Notes under the pieces: model-generated | Databases searched by the model: none | The model's input: the letters and a program-made list of their open reading frames with translations, nothing else | What the model was told of the DNA's origin: nothing | Shown: one piece after another, positions 29,315-38,676 of the stretch | Numbering within the stretch: position 1 is the first letter of the stretch | How the letters are laid out: every line of letters starts with the position of its first letter | Translations under genes and position numbers: made by a program | Source: Alishewanella tabrizica | GTDB taxonomy: Bacteria; Pseudomonadota; Gammaproteobacteria; Enterobacterales; Alteromonadaceae | Assembly (NCBI RefSeq): GCF_014652375.1 | Contig: NZ_BMYR01000013.1 | Location: 38,196 to 102,195 of the forward strand | Reading direction: 5' to 3' | DNA: 64,000 nt

Positions 29315-30142
29315 TTGTCAGCCGCAATTTACCATTTGGAGCAGCTATCACTATCTTATGCGGCTTCGGCAAGCAGGCCGTTGCACGCGGCGTTGGCGGA
29401 GATCTCGCTAACGTTAGCAGCAAATGATTTTGTTGGCATTATCGGCCCTAATGGCGCGGGGAAAAGCTCGCTATTACATCTCCTTAGTGGCCAAGTGATG
29501 CCGACTGTCGGTCATGTGTTATTAGCTGGCCGGCCACTTCATCGGTTTAGTGCTACGCAATTAGCACAACGTATTGCCAGTGTGGCGCAAATCAATGTGC
29601 CTGCGCTAGGACTAACCTGTTGGCAGGTTGCTGCGATGGGGTTGTTACCACATAAAAAGTGGTTTGAACACGAAACCGATAGAGATCGTCAGCAGATTGC
29701 CATGGCACTAGAGCATGTTGGCTTGTTTGATAAACAACAGGCGACCACCGATACCTTATCAGGGGGGGAATTACAACGCTTGTATATTGCCCGTGCGTTA
29801 GTGCAACAGGCCAGTATTTTATTGCTAGATGAGCCCACGAATCATTTAGATGTTCAATATCAACACCAAGTGCTGCAATTACTGCAACAGTTGGGTAAAA
29901 CCGTTATTTGCAGCATGCATGATTTAAATTTAGCAGCGCGTTACTGCAATAAGTTGTTGTTATTGCATGAAGGGCGGGTTCAAGCTTTTGGTACACCAGA
30001 GCAGGTGTTACAACCGGATTTACTGCAGCAAGTGTTTGCTTTACCTTGTGAAGTCACGGTTCATCCTACTTTTCATTGGCGCCAGGTGACCTTTTTAGCC
30101 AAAGATATGTTTTATACCAAAGCGAAACAGGCGGTGCTATGA
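29315..30142 (+). CDS. btuD: Cobalamin/iron-siderophore-type ABC transporter ATP-binding protein (BtuD-like)
   Basis: Cytosolic ATPase of the vitamin B12 importer. Walker A is GPNGAGKSS, the signature is LSGGELQRLYIARAL, Walker B is ILLLDEPTNHLD, and the switch His is in CSMHDLN. A longer frame starts with GTG-ATG at 29261/29264, but no ribosome site precedes it. A TTG at 29315 with AGGA 7 nt upstream starts the protein just ahead of the family beginning (IYHLEQLSLSY), giving 275 aa. The start is therefore tentative. Its stop overlaps the btuC ATG. The cobalamin riboswitch upstream supports B12 rather than siderophore transport. Confidence 0.88.
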   Translation: MSAAIYHLEQLSLSYAASASRPLHAALAEISLTLAANDFVGIIGPNGAGKSSLLHLLSGQVMPTVGHVLLAGRPLHRFSATQLAQRIASVAQINVPALGLTCWQVAAMGLLPHKKWFEHETDRDRQQIAMALEHVGLFDKQQATTDTLSGGELQRLYIARALVQQASILLLDEPTNHLDVQYQHQVLQLLQQLGKTVICSMHDLNLAARYCNKLLLLHEGRVQAFGTPEQVLQPDLLQQVFALPCEVTVHPTFHWRQVTFLAKDMFYTKAKQAVL

Positions 30143-31137
30143 AGACGGCACACGTCATCCATCTGCCGGTAAAACTGATGTTACTGGTCTTTCTGCTCGT
30201 AATAAGTGTCCTATTAAGCCTCACTATAGGCAGTGTGGACGTCAGTATTACACAGGTGTTTCAGGTGCTTAGCGGCCAAGTTAGTGAGCCGTTAATCGAT
30301 ACCATTATTTGGCAAATACGCTTGCCTCGGCTTATCACCGCGATATTCGTTGGCGCGGGATTGTCTCTTGCCGGAGCGGTACTGCAAAACGTCAGTCGTA
30401 ACCCACTTGCCGATCCTTATTTATTTGGTTTAATGGCAGGCGCTGGTTTGGGTGCCACCTTAGTCAGTATTGTCTTTCCTGATCATGTGATTAGTTTAGC
30501 CTTAGCCGCCTTTTTAGGGGCATTACTGGCTGTAGCGTTAGTGTTTATGGCTTGTGTTGGGAGTGGCTTTAGAAAAATGGAGATGACATTGTTAGCCGGT
30601 GTGGCCGTGTCATTTATGCTAAGTGCCATAAGCAGTTTTATTTTATATTTTGCCGAACCTTTTGCCGCAAATCGCGTTATTTTTTGGTTGATGGGCAGCT
30701 TAAGCCGAACCGATTGGACCAGTGTAGGATTGATTGCCCCCGCGGTATTTGTACTGCTGTTGGTGGCCTTAGCGGTGCGCCGACAATTAGATGCCATTTT
30801 ATTATCAGATGAGAGTGCGCGTAGCCTTGGTGTGAATGTGCAACGTTTACGCTTGGTTTTGTTGCTTCTTACCGCCTTGGTAACCGCGTGTATTGTGGCG
30901 CAGTGTGGCGGTATTGCCTTTGTTGGGCTAATGGTGCCTCATATGGTGCGCTATTTTATGGGCGTGACTGCAGTCCCTTTATTACTCGGTTCAGCGTTAT
31001 TTGGTGCCATTTTTATGCTCTGGGTTGATAATCTGGCGCGTAGTGTATTAAGTATGCAAGAGGTGCCGCTGGGGGTTATCACCTCGGTTATCGGCAGTAT
31101 ATTCTTTTTACTCATGTTGCGGCGGCAACTGCGCTAG
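30139..31137 (+). CDS. btuC: Cobalamin ABC transporter permease (BtuC-like, FecCD family)
   Basis: Inner-membrane permease of the FecCD/BtuC family with about ten membrane spans in 332 residues. Family motifs are IIWQIRLPRLITAIFVGAGL near residue 50, SGAVLQNVSRNPLADP-like AGAVLQNVSRNPLADPYLFG, and the ATPase-contact region GGIAFVGLMVPHMVR toward the C-terminus. The frame is open upstream to 30076, but ATG 30139 overlaps the btuD stop as ATGA and follows an AGGCGG. It works with BtuD and BtuF of the same operon. Confidence 0.93.
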   Translation: MKTAHVIHLPVKLMLLVFLLVISVLLSLTIGSVDVSITQVFQVLSGQVSEPLIDTIIWQIRLPRLITAIFVGAGLSLAGAVLQNVSRNPLADPYLFGLMAGAGLGATLVSIVFPDHVISLALAAFLGALLAVALVFMACVGSGFRKMEMTLLAGVAVSFMLSAISSFILYFAEPFAANRVIFWLMGSLSRTDWTSVGLIAPAVFVLLLVALAVRRQLDAILLSDESARSLGVNVQRLRLVLLLLTALVTACIVAQCGGIAFVGLMVPHMVRYFMGVTAVPLLLGSALFGAIFMLWVDNLARSVLSMQEVPLGVITSVIGSIFFLLMLRRQLR

Positions 31138-31157
31138 CACGATTACTTGGAAATAAG

Positions 31158-31763
31158 ATGATCACAGAACACGAAAAACAGCAACGTCATCAAGCACGAC
31201 AGCAACGTTTAAAAGCGCAAGTTGACGCTGCAGTGGCCAGAGCCAGTATCGAAAAAGGCTTATTATTAGTCATTACCGGCAATGGTAAGGGAAAATCCAC
31301 CGCGGGGTTTGGTACAGTCGCCCGGGCGGTAGGTCATGGTTTAACGGCGGCGGTAGTGCAGTTTATTAAAGGTGGATGGGAGTGCGGTGAGCGCAACCTT
31401 CTGCAACAGCATGGTGTAGAGTTTTCGGTGATGGCAACCGGTTTTACCTGGGACACCCAAGATAAAGCAGCCGATATTGCGGCAGCAGAGCGAGTATGGC
31501 AAGACGCAGAACGCTTTTTAGCCGACGATTCTATCGATGTGGTACTGCTAGATGAGCTAACCTATATGCTCAGTTACCATTATTTACCCCTTGAACGGAT
31601 AGAACAGGCCTTAGTCAATCGACCTGCCAAGCAGCATGTAGTCATTACTGGACGTGCCTGCCATCGACGTATTCTGGAACTTGCCGATACCGTAAGTGAA
31701 ATTGCCGCAGTAAAGCATGCGTTTGATCAGGGTGTTAAAGCTCAGCGAGGCCTCGATTGGTAA
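31158..31763 (+). CDS. cobO: Cob(I)yrinic acid a,c-diamide adenosyltransferase
   Basis: Transfers the 5'-deoxyadenosyl group of ATP to corrinoid cobalt (CobO/BtuR/CobA family), making the active coenzyme from imported B12. The P-loop GNGKGKST is at residues 41-48, AVVQFIKGGWECGERN follows, DVVLLDELTYMLSY holds the acidic motif, and VITGRACHRRILELAD is near the C-terminus. The length of 201 aa is typical. Its place within the uptake operon couples import to activation. Confidence 0.96.
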   Translation: MITEHEKQQRHQARQQRLKAQVDAAVARASIEKGLLLVITGNGKGKSTAGFGTVARAVGHGLTAAVVQFIKGGWECGERNLLQQHGVEFSVMATGFTWDTQDKAADIAAAERVWQDAERFLADDSIDVVLLDELTYMLSYHYLPLERIEQALVNRPAKQHVVITGRACHRRILELADTVSEIAAVKHAFDQGVKAQRGLDW

Positions 31764-31791
31764 TGTCTATCCAGCGCAGAGGCAGAAAATA

Positions 31792-32676
31792 ATGGCGGCA
31801 CTGCGTTATTTTGCGCATCTTCGTTGCCTCTTCAGCTTGCTTTATACGGGCTCGCTTTATTCGGGCGCGATACTTATATGCGGTCTGCTGCTGGGGCAGG
31901 TTTACGCCGCCGAAGCCGCACCGCAGCGGGTGATTAGTTTAGCGCCGCACATTACTGAGCTGGTATATGCCGTGGGGGCGGGCGATAAGCTTATCGCGGT
32001 CAGCGATTACAGTGATTATCCAGAAGCGGCTCAACGTTTACCGCGGGTAAATAGCTTTGCTGCGTTAAATATTGAGGCTATTCTGGCGTTAAAACCCGAT
32101 TTGGTCTTGGCGTGGCGAAGTGGCAATCCACCCCATGATTTAGCCCGTTTACGCGATTTTGGGATCAGAGTGGAATATTCTGATCCCAAGACATTGGATG
32201 ATATTGCCGATGAGCTTACACAAATTGGTCAGTGGCTTGGCCACGCTACGCAGGGGGCAGACGCTGCCATGCGCACACAGCAACATTTACAGGCACTGCG
32301 CGCTAACTATCAGCAACAAAAATCGGTTAAGGTGTTTTATGCGATGAGCACGGAGCCGCTTAGCACCGTGGCGAACCAGGCCTGGCCAGCGCAATTACTG
32401 CGCGGCTGTGGCGCAGAGAATATCTTTGCCGATGCACAAAATGATTATCCACAGCCGCAAGTCGAGCAAATTTTAGTGCGCCAACCAGACGTCATTGTTC
32501 ATGCCAGTAAACGCGGGTCGGCAGATCCTATGCTGTTTTGGCAACGTTACCCCAGTATACCTGCGGTGCGTAAGCAGGCGTTTATTACGCTCGAACCAGA
32601 TTGGGTGTATCGGCCAACACCGCGGATGATTGCGGCAATGCAGCAATTGTGTGAGCAACTAGCGCTATATCGTTAA
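31792..32676 (+). CDS. btuF: Cobalamin-binding periplasmic protein (BtuF-like)
   Basis: Periplasmic B12-binding protein that delivers cobalamin to BtuCD. After a signal peptide (LICGLLLGQVYAAEA) it shows the family motifs RVISLAPHITELVYAVGAGDKLIAVS, ALKPDLVLAWRSGNP, and EQILVRQPDVIVHAS, the two-lobe class III binding-protein fold. The frame is open to 31717, overlapping cobO, but ATG 31792 with AGAGG 9 nt upstream gives a normal signal peptide (294 aa). It is last in the riboswitch operon. No BtuB receptor gene is in the window. Confidence 0.92.
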   Translation: MAALRYFAHLRCLFSLLYTGSLYSGAILICGLLLGQVYAAEAAPQRVISLAPHITELVYAVGAGDKLIAVSDYSDYPEAAQRLPRVNSFAALNIEAILALKPDLVLAWRSGNPPHDLARLRDFGIRVEYSDPKTLDDIADELTQIGQWLGHATQGADAAMRTQQHLQALRANYQQQKSVKVFYAMSTEPLSTVANQAWPAQLLRGCGAENIFADAQNDYPQPQVEQILVRQPDVIVHASKRGSADPMLFWQRYPSIPAVRKQAFITLEPDWVYRPTPRMIAAMQQLCEQLALYR

Positions 32677-32728
32677 TGCTAATGTTGTTGCCAAGGGTAA
32701 AAAAGATCTGTTGGCCGTTAAGCCAAGT

Positions 32729-33769
32729 TTATAGCGGTTCTATTTCATACTGCCCCGACGCCAAGGCGTTAGCCAATTCATGTGAACGTTGTAATACCGT
32801 TTGCCAATAGCGAATGCGCTCATGATCGTTCAGTTTAAAGTCTTTTCGGTCGGGGATCTTGCCATAAGGCAAACTGGCTACCCACGCATCTGACGGACAC
32901 AACACGATCACATTATGCAAAAAGGCTTTGTTGGCTCGGCGCCAGCGTAGGCTTTTATCAAACCAGCCCGGGATCAATTCAGGGGTGAAATGCGGATACA
33001 GCACCAGGCCTTCTTCCGTAAACGGCTGATTAAAATGATAGTCAGTGATACCACCATCAACATATCGGCCACGGCCAGCACCAGCAATATCGATTACCGG
33101 CTCCAATACCATTGGAATAGACCCACTGGCAATAACGGCAGCTTTGAGATTTTGATGTGTTAATGCCACATGCTGGGTAGGCAGATCCGCGCTGTGTTTA
33201 AACGGTGCCGCCTCACCTGCAACATAAAAATGGATCCGCTGATAAAAGTATTTGAGTAAGCGACGATTGAGTAAGTTTGCGCCCGCTGTTAAAAATAACC
33301 CCGAGCCTTGCACCCATTTGCTGGCGCTATTATTAATACCACGCGCACGGTCGACAATTAAATTGAGTTTCATCACAGGATGGGTTAACACCTGATCGAT
33401 ACATGCCGGTGCGATAAAAATATCATCAATAATGGCTTGTGAAATGTGGGTAATACGTTTTATGTCGGCGTTTTTAGGAAAAGTGATTTCAGAATACGCT
33501 TTGGCAAAGCGCGCGGATGTGCCAGCGCCATCTTGCTGCGCATAACACGCAAAGCGCCACGCCCCAGCGGAGCTGCCTAGAAGATGCAGCGGTAAGGTGC
33601 GATCTTTAAAAAAATGCTGCAATAAATATTGATCAATCCCATACAGACAAAACCATTTGGGCCCGCCACTGGCACCTACCAGCACATTAATGTCGTTTGC
33701 ACGTAAGCCATGTTGCCGAATATGGGCCAGTGCAGTACTCCCTGCTAACACACGAAGAGGTGAAGACAA
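32729..33769 (-). CDS. Patatin-like phospholipase family protein
   Basis: Predicted serine acyl hydrolase with a Ser-Asp dyad. The oxyanion glycine-rich segment is GASGGPKWF, the nucleophile elbow is LGSSAGAWRF (Ser in GSSAG), and the catalytic Asp is in VDGGITDYHF. The frame runs to a TTG at 33790, but AAGGAG lies 5 nt before a TTG at 33767-33769, so that start gives 346 aa; both are TTG, so the start is uncertain. It follows dgt on the same strand with about 20 bp between. Substrate and location are unknown; no signal peptide is seen. Confidence 0.85.
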   Translation of the reverse strand: MSSPLRVLAGSTALAHIRQHGLRANDINVLVGASGGPKWFCLYGIDQYLLQHFFKDRTLPLHLLGSSAGAWRFACYAQQDGAGTSARFAKAYSEITFPKNADIKRITHISQAIIDDIFIAPACIDQVLTHPVMKLNLIVDRARGINNSASKWVQGSGLFLTAGANLLNRRLLKYFYQRIHFYVAGEAAPFKHSADLPTQHVALTHQNLKAAVIASGSIPMVLEPVIDIAGAGRGRYVDGGITDYHFNQPFTEEGLVLYPHFTPELIPGWFDKSLRWRRANKAFLHNVIVLCPSDAWVASLPYGKIPDRKDFKLNDHERIRYWQTVLQRSHELANALASGQYEIEPL

Positions 33770-33792
33770 AACAGCTCCTTTAATTACCAAAC

Positions 33793-35073
33793 TTAATTAC
33801 CAAACAACGTTAAATACATGCGCTCGGCATAATCATCGGTCATCCCTGAAATATAATCGCAAATAACCCGCTGCTGTGCCGTTTCATCGGCGGCCTGTTG
33901 CCAGCGCTGTTGGGTATTTAAGGGTAATAAGCGCTGCGGATCTGATGCGAAGGCATCAAAAAGTTTTAACAACATATTTTGACTTCGAAACCGCGATTGC
34001 TGAATACTTGGCTGCTGAATAACACAGCGATACACCAATTGCTTCAGTGTATGTAAAATATGCTGCTCAGTTTGGGCTAACTGCGCGTTATAACGAATTA
34101 AGGCAGTGGGACAATCTGGAAGGCTCTCATACAGGCTAACAGAGGTAATTAATTGATTAACCAATGAGCCTATTGCATCTTTGCGTAAGTGATGTGCTTT
34201 GGCGAACAGTTTATCGGCCACTACTGCCAAGCGTTGTTGATCGGCCGTCGGCAGCTCGGCAAAAGGCGCTGCAGTAAAGGCGTGCCACTGCGCGGCAGTA
34301 ATATTGCCAAGCACGATGGCGTCTTCTAAATCATGTACGCCGTACGCAATATCATCAGCGAGTTCCATAATGGAGGCATCTAATGATTTGTGCTGTGACT
34401 TTATCCAAGGAGACTTTGCCAGTTCAGTGGTCTGCTGGAAGGCCTGCCGCTCTTCAGCGGATAATGGCGCTAAGATCCAACTTAAAATAGCTGCATCGGC
34501 TGCAAAAATCGCTTTGGCAGGATGCCAAGGGGCTAAGCTTAATGGGTTTTCAGAGAGGGTAGGGACGGATAGCGCGGGCTGTAAAACCGGATATTTTAAT
34601 AAGCCTAGTAAGGTACGGCGTGTTAAGTCCATGCCATGGTATTCGGTGTAAGGTTCCAGTTTTGATACAATGCGTAACGTTTGGCCATTGCCTTCGAAAC
34701 CACCATACGCCAGCATTTTAAAGTTTAAGGCCGTTTCGCCACCATGACCAAAAGGCGGATGACCCAAATCGTGGGCCAAACAGAGCGCTTCCATTAAACT
34801 GTCATCCGGTAACATGGCGTGTAATGCCGCAGGCACTTTTAAGCGTAATTGACTTAATAAGCCCGTACCAATTTGCGCCGCTTCGAGCGAATGGGTTAAG
34901 CGGGTACGATAAAAATCGTTTTGCCCAATCCCTAAAATTTGTGTCTTAGATTGCAGGCGGCGAAATGCGGCAGAGTGTAGTACCCTAGCACGATCTCGCT
35001 GCCAAGGCGTACGATGATCCTGAGGGCGCTCGCCTGGCGAGCTTGAACGTCGTTCTGACCAGATATTCGCCAT
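33793..35073 (-). CDS. dGTPase-like HD-domain triphosphohydrolase
   Basis: HD-domain dNTP triphosphohydrolase, which hydrolyses dGTP (or other dNTPs) to deoxynucleoside and tripolyphosphate. Metal-binding motifs are visible: RLTHSLEAAQIG near residue 60, LAHDLGHPPFGHGGE near 108 and ELADDIAYGVHDLEDA near 235. The frame is open to a GTG at 35079, but AGGAG before ATG 35071-35073 favours 426 aa. It resembles the 'dGTPase type 2' group, shorter than E. coli Dgt (505 aa). It may influence nucleotide pools and phage resistance; that is family knowledge, not shown here. Confidence 0.92.
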   Translation of the reverse strand: MANIWSERRSSSPGERPQDHRTPWQRDRARVLHSAAFRRLQSKTQILGIGQNDFYRTRLTHSLEAAQIGTGLLSQLRLKVPAALHAMLPDDSLMEALCLAHDLGHPPFGHGGETALNFKMLAYGGFEGNGQTLRIVSKLEPYTEYHGMDLTRRTLLGLLKYPVLQPALSVPTLSENPLSLAPWHPAKAIFAADAAILSWILAPLSAEERQAFQQTTELAKSPWIKSQHKSLDASIMELADDIAYGVHDLEDAIVLGNITAAQWHAFTAAPFAELPTADQQRLAVVADKLFAKAHHLRKDAIGSLVNQLITSVSLYESLPDCPTALIRYNAQLAQTEQHILHTLKQLVYRCVIQQPSIQQSRFRSQNMLLKLFDAFASDPQRLLPLNTQQRWQQAADETAQQRVICDYISGMTDDYAERMYLTLFGN

Positions 35074-35228
35074 AATCACTCCTGTAACCTGTCTGATTTC
35101 AAGTGTTTATACTAAAGCAATTACTTAGAAGATGCGATAGATCATCGATGTCAATCGGCGGGTACAGGCTGATTACAGTAGGCGCGGCCAAAAGCCGAAA
35201 AGACATGCTAGACGCGGCACATTTTATA

Positions 35229-35244
35229 CTGTATAAATAAACAG
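35229..35244 (+). promoter_or_regulatory. LexA (SOS) box of yebG
   Basis: CTGTATAAATAAACAG is an exact CTGT-N8-ACAG LexA operator with an AT-rich centre, 22 bp before the yebG ATG. YebG is a known SOS gene in E. coli, so LexA repression here is very likely. Confidence 0.9.
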
Positions 35245-35266
35245 TTTTTTAGCAGAGGATAACACC

Positions 35267-35662
35267 ATGGCTGTAATTACCCGATATGTTGTAGAGCGAA
35301 ATGGAGTAGAAAAAATGACGTTTACCTCTAAAGCAGAGGCAGATGCCTATGACAAAATGCTTGATATGGCAGATGCGTTACAAACCTTATTGCAAGCAAG
35401 TACCTTAATGGCCACTGAGCAGCAAGCGGAAAGTTTGGCATTGTACTTAGCTCAGCAAAAAGATGAATTACTGGTCGCGCTGGGTGCTAAAAAAGCCCCA
35501 ACTAAGGGCGCACAGAAAGGGTCTGAGCAAACGGCCACGTTATCCGTGGACGAGATGACTGATCAGGTGACTGAGCTTGTCGCGAGTGACGATTCTGTTG
35601 ATGCGCCGATTGAACCAACGATAAAAAGCCTTAAGAAATCAGGCAAGACAGAAGCCGCTTAA
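35267..35662 (+). CDS. yebG: YebG family SOS-response protein
   Basis: Small DNA-damage-inducible protein of the YebG family. The conserved N-terminal 60 residues (MAVITRYVVERNGVEKMTFTS then ADAYDKMLDMADAL) match the family. At 131 aa it is longer than E. coli YebG (96 aa); the extra C-terminal part is charged and low-complexity (KKAPTKGAQKG and a Lys-rich end). Biochemical function is unknown. GAGG precedes the ATG, and a LexA box lies upstream. Confidence 0.9.
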   Translation: MAVITRYVVERNGVEKMTFTSKAEADAYDKMLDMADALQTLLQASTLMATEQQAESLALYLAQQKDELLVALGAKKAPTKGAQKGSEQTATLSVDEMTDQVTELVASDDSVDAPIEPTIKSLKKSGKTEAA

Positions 35663-35716
35663 AGCAAAGCGGCTCTATCCCCAAAGCGATTAGCATGCTC
35701 TGTAGTAAGAGCATGC
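35653..35716. terminator. Two hairpins at the end of yebG
   Basis: The first stem, AGCCGCTT/AAGCGGCT (35653-35674), includes the yebG stop codon. The second, GCATGCTCT/AGAGCATGC (35693-35716), follows 18 bp later. Neither is followed by a T-run. They separate yebG from the convergent AGCS gene and probably act as termination or mRNA-end structures. Confidence 0.5.
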
Positions 35717-35734
35717 ATGCGTTAACGCGGCCGC

Positions 35735-37138
35735 TTAAGGTTTCTGCTGCAAAGTCCGTTTTGCCCAGTAGCGGGTCAAATCTGCTTTTACCTCAGGTAA
35801 CAGCAGATACAGCGCCAAAATATTGGGAATGGCCATTAAGAAAATCATCGAATCGATAAAATCGAATACCGCCATAATACTGGGTACAGCACCCATCGAG
35901 ACCATACAACAAAATAACACCTTATACAGCGTGGTCAGTTGAGGGCGTGTGCCAACAATATAGCGCCAACCGGTTAAACCATAATAAGACCAGCTAAGCA
36001 CTGTAGAAAAACCAAATAATAACAGTGCTACCATTAGCACAATAGGAAACCAATCAATAACGGAGGCGAAAGCTCCAGACGTGATTTGTACCCCATCCAA
36101 TCCCTGTACCTGATAAGCGCCTGTGACAATAATCACCAGCGCCGTAATAGTACAAATCACTACGGTATCAATAAACGGTTCTAATAAGCCGACAAAGCCT
36201 TGTGAGATAGGTTCTTTCGTTTTGGCGGCAGCATGCGCGATCGGCGATGAACCAATGCCGGCCTCATTCGAGTACGCCGCGCGTCGAAACCCTTGGATCA
36301 GGACGCCAATAAAACCACCATAAGCCGCATCTGGCGCAAAAGCGCTTTGCACGATCAACAACATGGCAGCAGGCACTTCAGTAATATGATAACCAATAAC
36401 AATAAACGCCGCCGTTAAGTAAATGGCGCACATTGCAGGGACTAATTTACTGGTCACATTGGCAATACTTTGAATACCACCAATAATGACGGCACCAATC
36501 AAAGCGGCATAGATGATGCCAAACAACCAGGCATTATCAAACCCCGTAACACTTTTTACCTGCACAAACCCTTGGTTAACATGAACAAAACCTGCGGAAC
36601 CAAAGATAACGGCAACAGAGAAAAATAACGCCAAAAAGGTCCCCGTTTTGGGCAGGTGATATTTATCTAAGGCCGCTTTGATGTAATACATTGGGCCACC
36701 AGATACCGTACCATCAGCATGCTGTTGGCGATATTTTACAGCCAGCGTACACTCAACAAACTTGGTGGACATCCCCAGCAAACCCGCCATGATCATCCAA
36801 AATGTTGCACCCGGCCCCCCTAAACTGATAGCTACGGCAACACCCGCAATATTCCCCGTTCCCACGGTGCCAGAAAGGGCAGTGGTCAGCGCTTTATAAG
36901 GTGAAATTTCACCGCGGCTATCCGCATCCGGTTTGGCAAAGAGCCGTTTTACCGCATAGCTAAAGCCACGAATGTTAATAAAGCCAAGATACAAAGTAAA
37001 AATGATGGCGCCACTTATCAGCCAAATCATCACTAATGGAATATCTACACCGTTAAAGGTAAACGCATAAAATACCACGGCGGCGAGCTGCGTGGTAAAG
37101 GCCTCAAATAAGGTTTGAAAAGAAAACTCTGCAGACAT
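35735..37138 (-). CDS. Sodium:alanine symporter family protein (AGCS)
   Basis: Inner-membrane Na+-coupled amino-acid importer of the AGCS family (alanine or glycine). About ten to eleven spans in 467 residues. Family motifs are ALSGTVGTGNIAGVAVAISL (about 87-106), the substrate region GPGATFWMIMAGLLGMSTKFVE, and GFRRAAYSNEAGIGSSPIAHA near residue 285. It lies next to alaA, transcribed the same way, so alanine handling fits the context. Confidence 0.93.
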   Translation of the reverse strand: MSAEFSFQTLFEAFTTQLAAVVFYAFTFNGVDIPLVMIWLISGAIIFTLYLGFINIRGFSYAVKRLFAKPDADSRGEISPYKALTTALSGTVGTGNIAGVAVAISLGGPGATFWMIMAGLLGMSTKFVECTLAVKYRQQHADGTVSGGPMYYIKAALDKYHLPKTGTFLALFFSVAVIFGSAGFVHVNQGFVQVKSVTGFDNAWLFGIIYAALIGAVIIGGIQSIANVTSKLVPAMCAIYLTAAFIVIGYHITEVPAAMLLIVQSAFAPDAAYGGFIGVLIQGFRRAAYSNEAGIGSSPIAHAAAKTKEPISQGFVGLLEPFIDTVVICTITALVIIVTGAYQVQGLDGVQITSGAFASVIDWFPIVLMVALLLFGFSTVLSWSYYGLTGWRYIVGTRPQLTTLYKVLFCCMVSMGAVPSIMAVFDFIDSMIFLMAIPNILALYLLLPEVKADLTRYWAKRTLQQKP

Positions 37139-37242
37139 GTTGCAATCTCATTAAGGAAAATAAGGCTAACGTCAGGCCGGTCTCACGCACAACGCATAGC
37201 GTCGGAGGCATGAGACGTTCAGCCGGATGTTACCGCCATAAT

Positions 37243-38457
37243 TTACTGGCTATAGTTAGGTAAAAACTGCGCTAATTTGCTGATAGCTTGGGTAAGTTGT
37301 TCTTTATGTGGCAAGGTTACAATACGGAAATGATCCGGCTCTGGCCAATTAAACGCTCTGCCGTGCACCAATAAAACCTTATGTTGACGTAAAAAATCTA
37401 ATACAAATAATTCATCATCTTTAATACGGTATTTTTTTAGATCGATTTTAGGAAATAAATACATGGCCCCTTTAGGGCGCATACAGGTAATGCCATCAAT
37501 GTCTGTCACCAGCTTGTGGGCCAGATCCATTTGATCATACAGACGGCCACCGGGAACAACTAGGGCATTGATACTTTGATATCCCCCCAGTGCCGTTTGT
37601 ACGGCATGTTGGCAAGGCACATTAGCACAGAGGCGCATCGACGCTAGAATATTTAATCCTTCAATGTACTGTCGTGCCAGTTGTTTTGCACCGGAAATAA
37701 ATAGCCATCCTATGCGAAACCCTGCAATACGGTAATTCTTCGACAAACCGCTAAAGGTTAGCATCACTAAATCGTCTGCTAAGGCTGCGGTACTTACATG
37801 TTCAGTACCATCGTATAGCACTTTATCGTAAATCTCATCGCTCATCACAACCAGTTTGTGGGCACGCGCTATGGCTAATAACTCAAGTAAAAAGGCTTTC
37901 GGATATACCGCGCCAGTAGGATTATTCGGATTGATTAATACGATAGCGCGCGTTTTTTTACTGATCTTCGCTTTAATATCCTCTAGCGCCGGAAACCAAT
38001 CCTGTTGTTCATCACATAAATAGTGAACCGCTTTGCCGCCGGCTAAATTTACTGCGGCGGTCCAGAGGGGATAATCTGGCATGGGCACTAATACTTCATC
38101 GCCGTTATTAAGCAATGCCTGCAGCGACATTAAGATAAGCTCAGAAACGCCATTACCAATGTAGACATCATCGGCATCGGCACCCAAAATGCCGCGTTGT
38201 TGATAATACTGTGCCACAGCAACGCGCGCTGGATAGATACCTTGAGAATCTGAATAGCCTTGCGCGGTGGGCAAATTATGAATCACATGTTTTAAAATTT
38301 CATCGGGTGCTTCAAAGCCAAAGGGGGCAGGATTACCAATATTGAGCTTGAGGATACGGTGGCCTTCCTCTTCCATTCGACGAGCTTCACGCGCCACAGG
38401 GCCGCGAATGTCGTAACACACACCATCTAATTTTGAAGAGCGCTCAATTGGTTTCAT
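37243..38457 (-). CDS. alaA: Alanine-synthesising aminotransferase AlaA
   Basis: PLP-dependent class I/II aminotransferase of the AlaA (YfbQ) type, which makes alanine from pyruvate and glutamate. The start MKPIERSSKLDGVCYDIRGPV is diagnostic. The substrate and PLP residues are present: INPNNPTGAVYP, MSDEIYDKVLYD and the PLP-Lys motif FSGLSKNYRIAGFRIGW. The length of 404 aa is exact for the family. It lies about 100 bp upstream of the AGCS symporter gene. Confidence 0.95.
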   Translation of the reverse strand: MKPIERSSKLDGVCYDIRGPVAREARRMEEEGHRILKLNIGNPAPFGFEAPDEILKHVIHNLPTAQGYSDSQGIYPARVAVAQYYQQRGILGADADDVYIGNGVSELILMSLQALLNNGDEVLVPMPDYPLWTAAVNLAGGKAVHYLCDEQQDWFPALEDIKAKISKKTRAIVLINPNNPTGAVYPKAFLLELLAIARAHKLVVMSDEIYDKVLYDGTEHVSTAALADDLVMLTFSGLSKNYRIAGFRIGWLFISGAKQLARQYIEGLNILASMRLCANVPCQHAVQTALGGYQSINALVVPGGRLYDQMDLAHKLVTDIDGITCMRPKGAMYLFPKIDLKKYRIKDDELFVLDFLRQHKVLLVHGRAFNWPEPDHFRIVTLPHKEQLTQAISKLAQFLPNYSQ

Positions 38458-38676
38458 ACTGTGGCCTGTTAACCTTATCCATCCAGACTGCTAAATGTAG
38501 TCTGTAGTTTTTCTCAGTCAGCAAAAATTTGCAATGATTTCAGCACGAAAAGCTAAAAAAAACTGTCTTTATATTTTTTGGTCGAATCTCTGCACCAAAA
38601 ACGGTAGAATAGGCGTTTAAATTATCGTCTATTACGCTGTTGTGCTTAATTTGGGTATACATTTTAAAGGTGGTTG

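Noticed and set aside
28956..29423. 155-codon minus-strand frame over the riboswitch
   Set aside because: It lies across the cobalamin aptamer and the start of btuD; it is an antisense shadow.
32701..32728. Terminator after btuF (TTGGC/GCCAA)
   Set aside because: Only 5 bp of stem with a 6-nt loop and a short T stretch; too weak to list.
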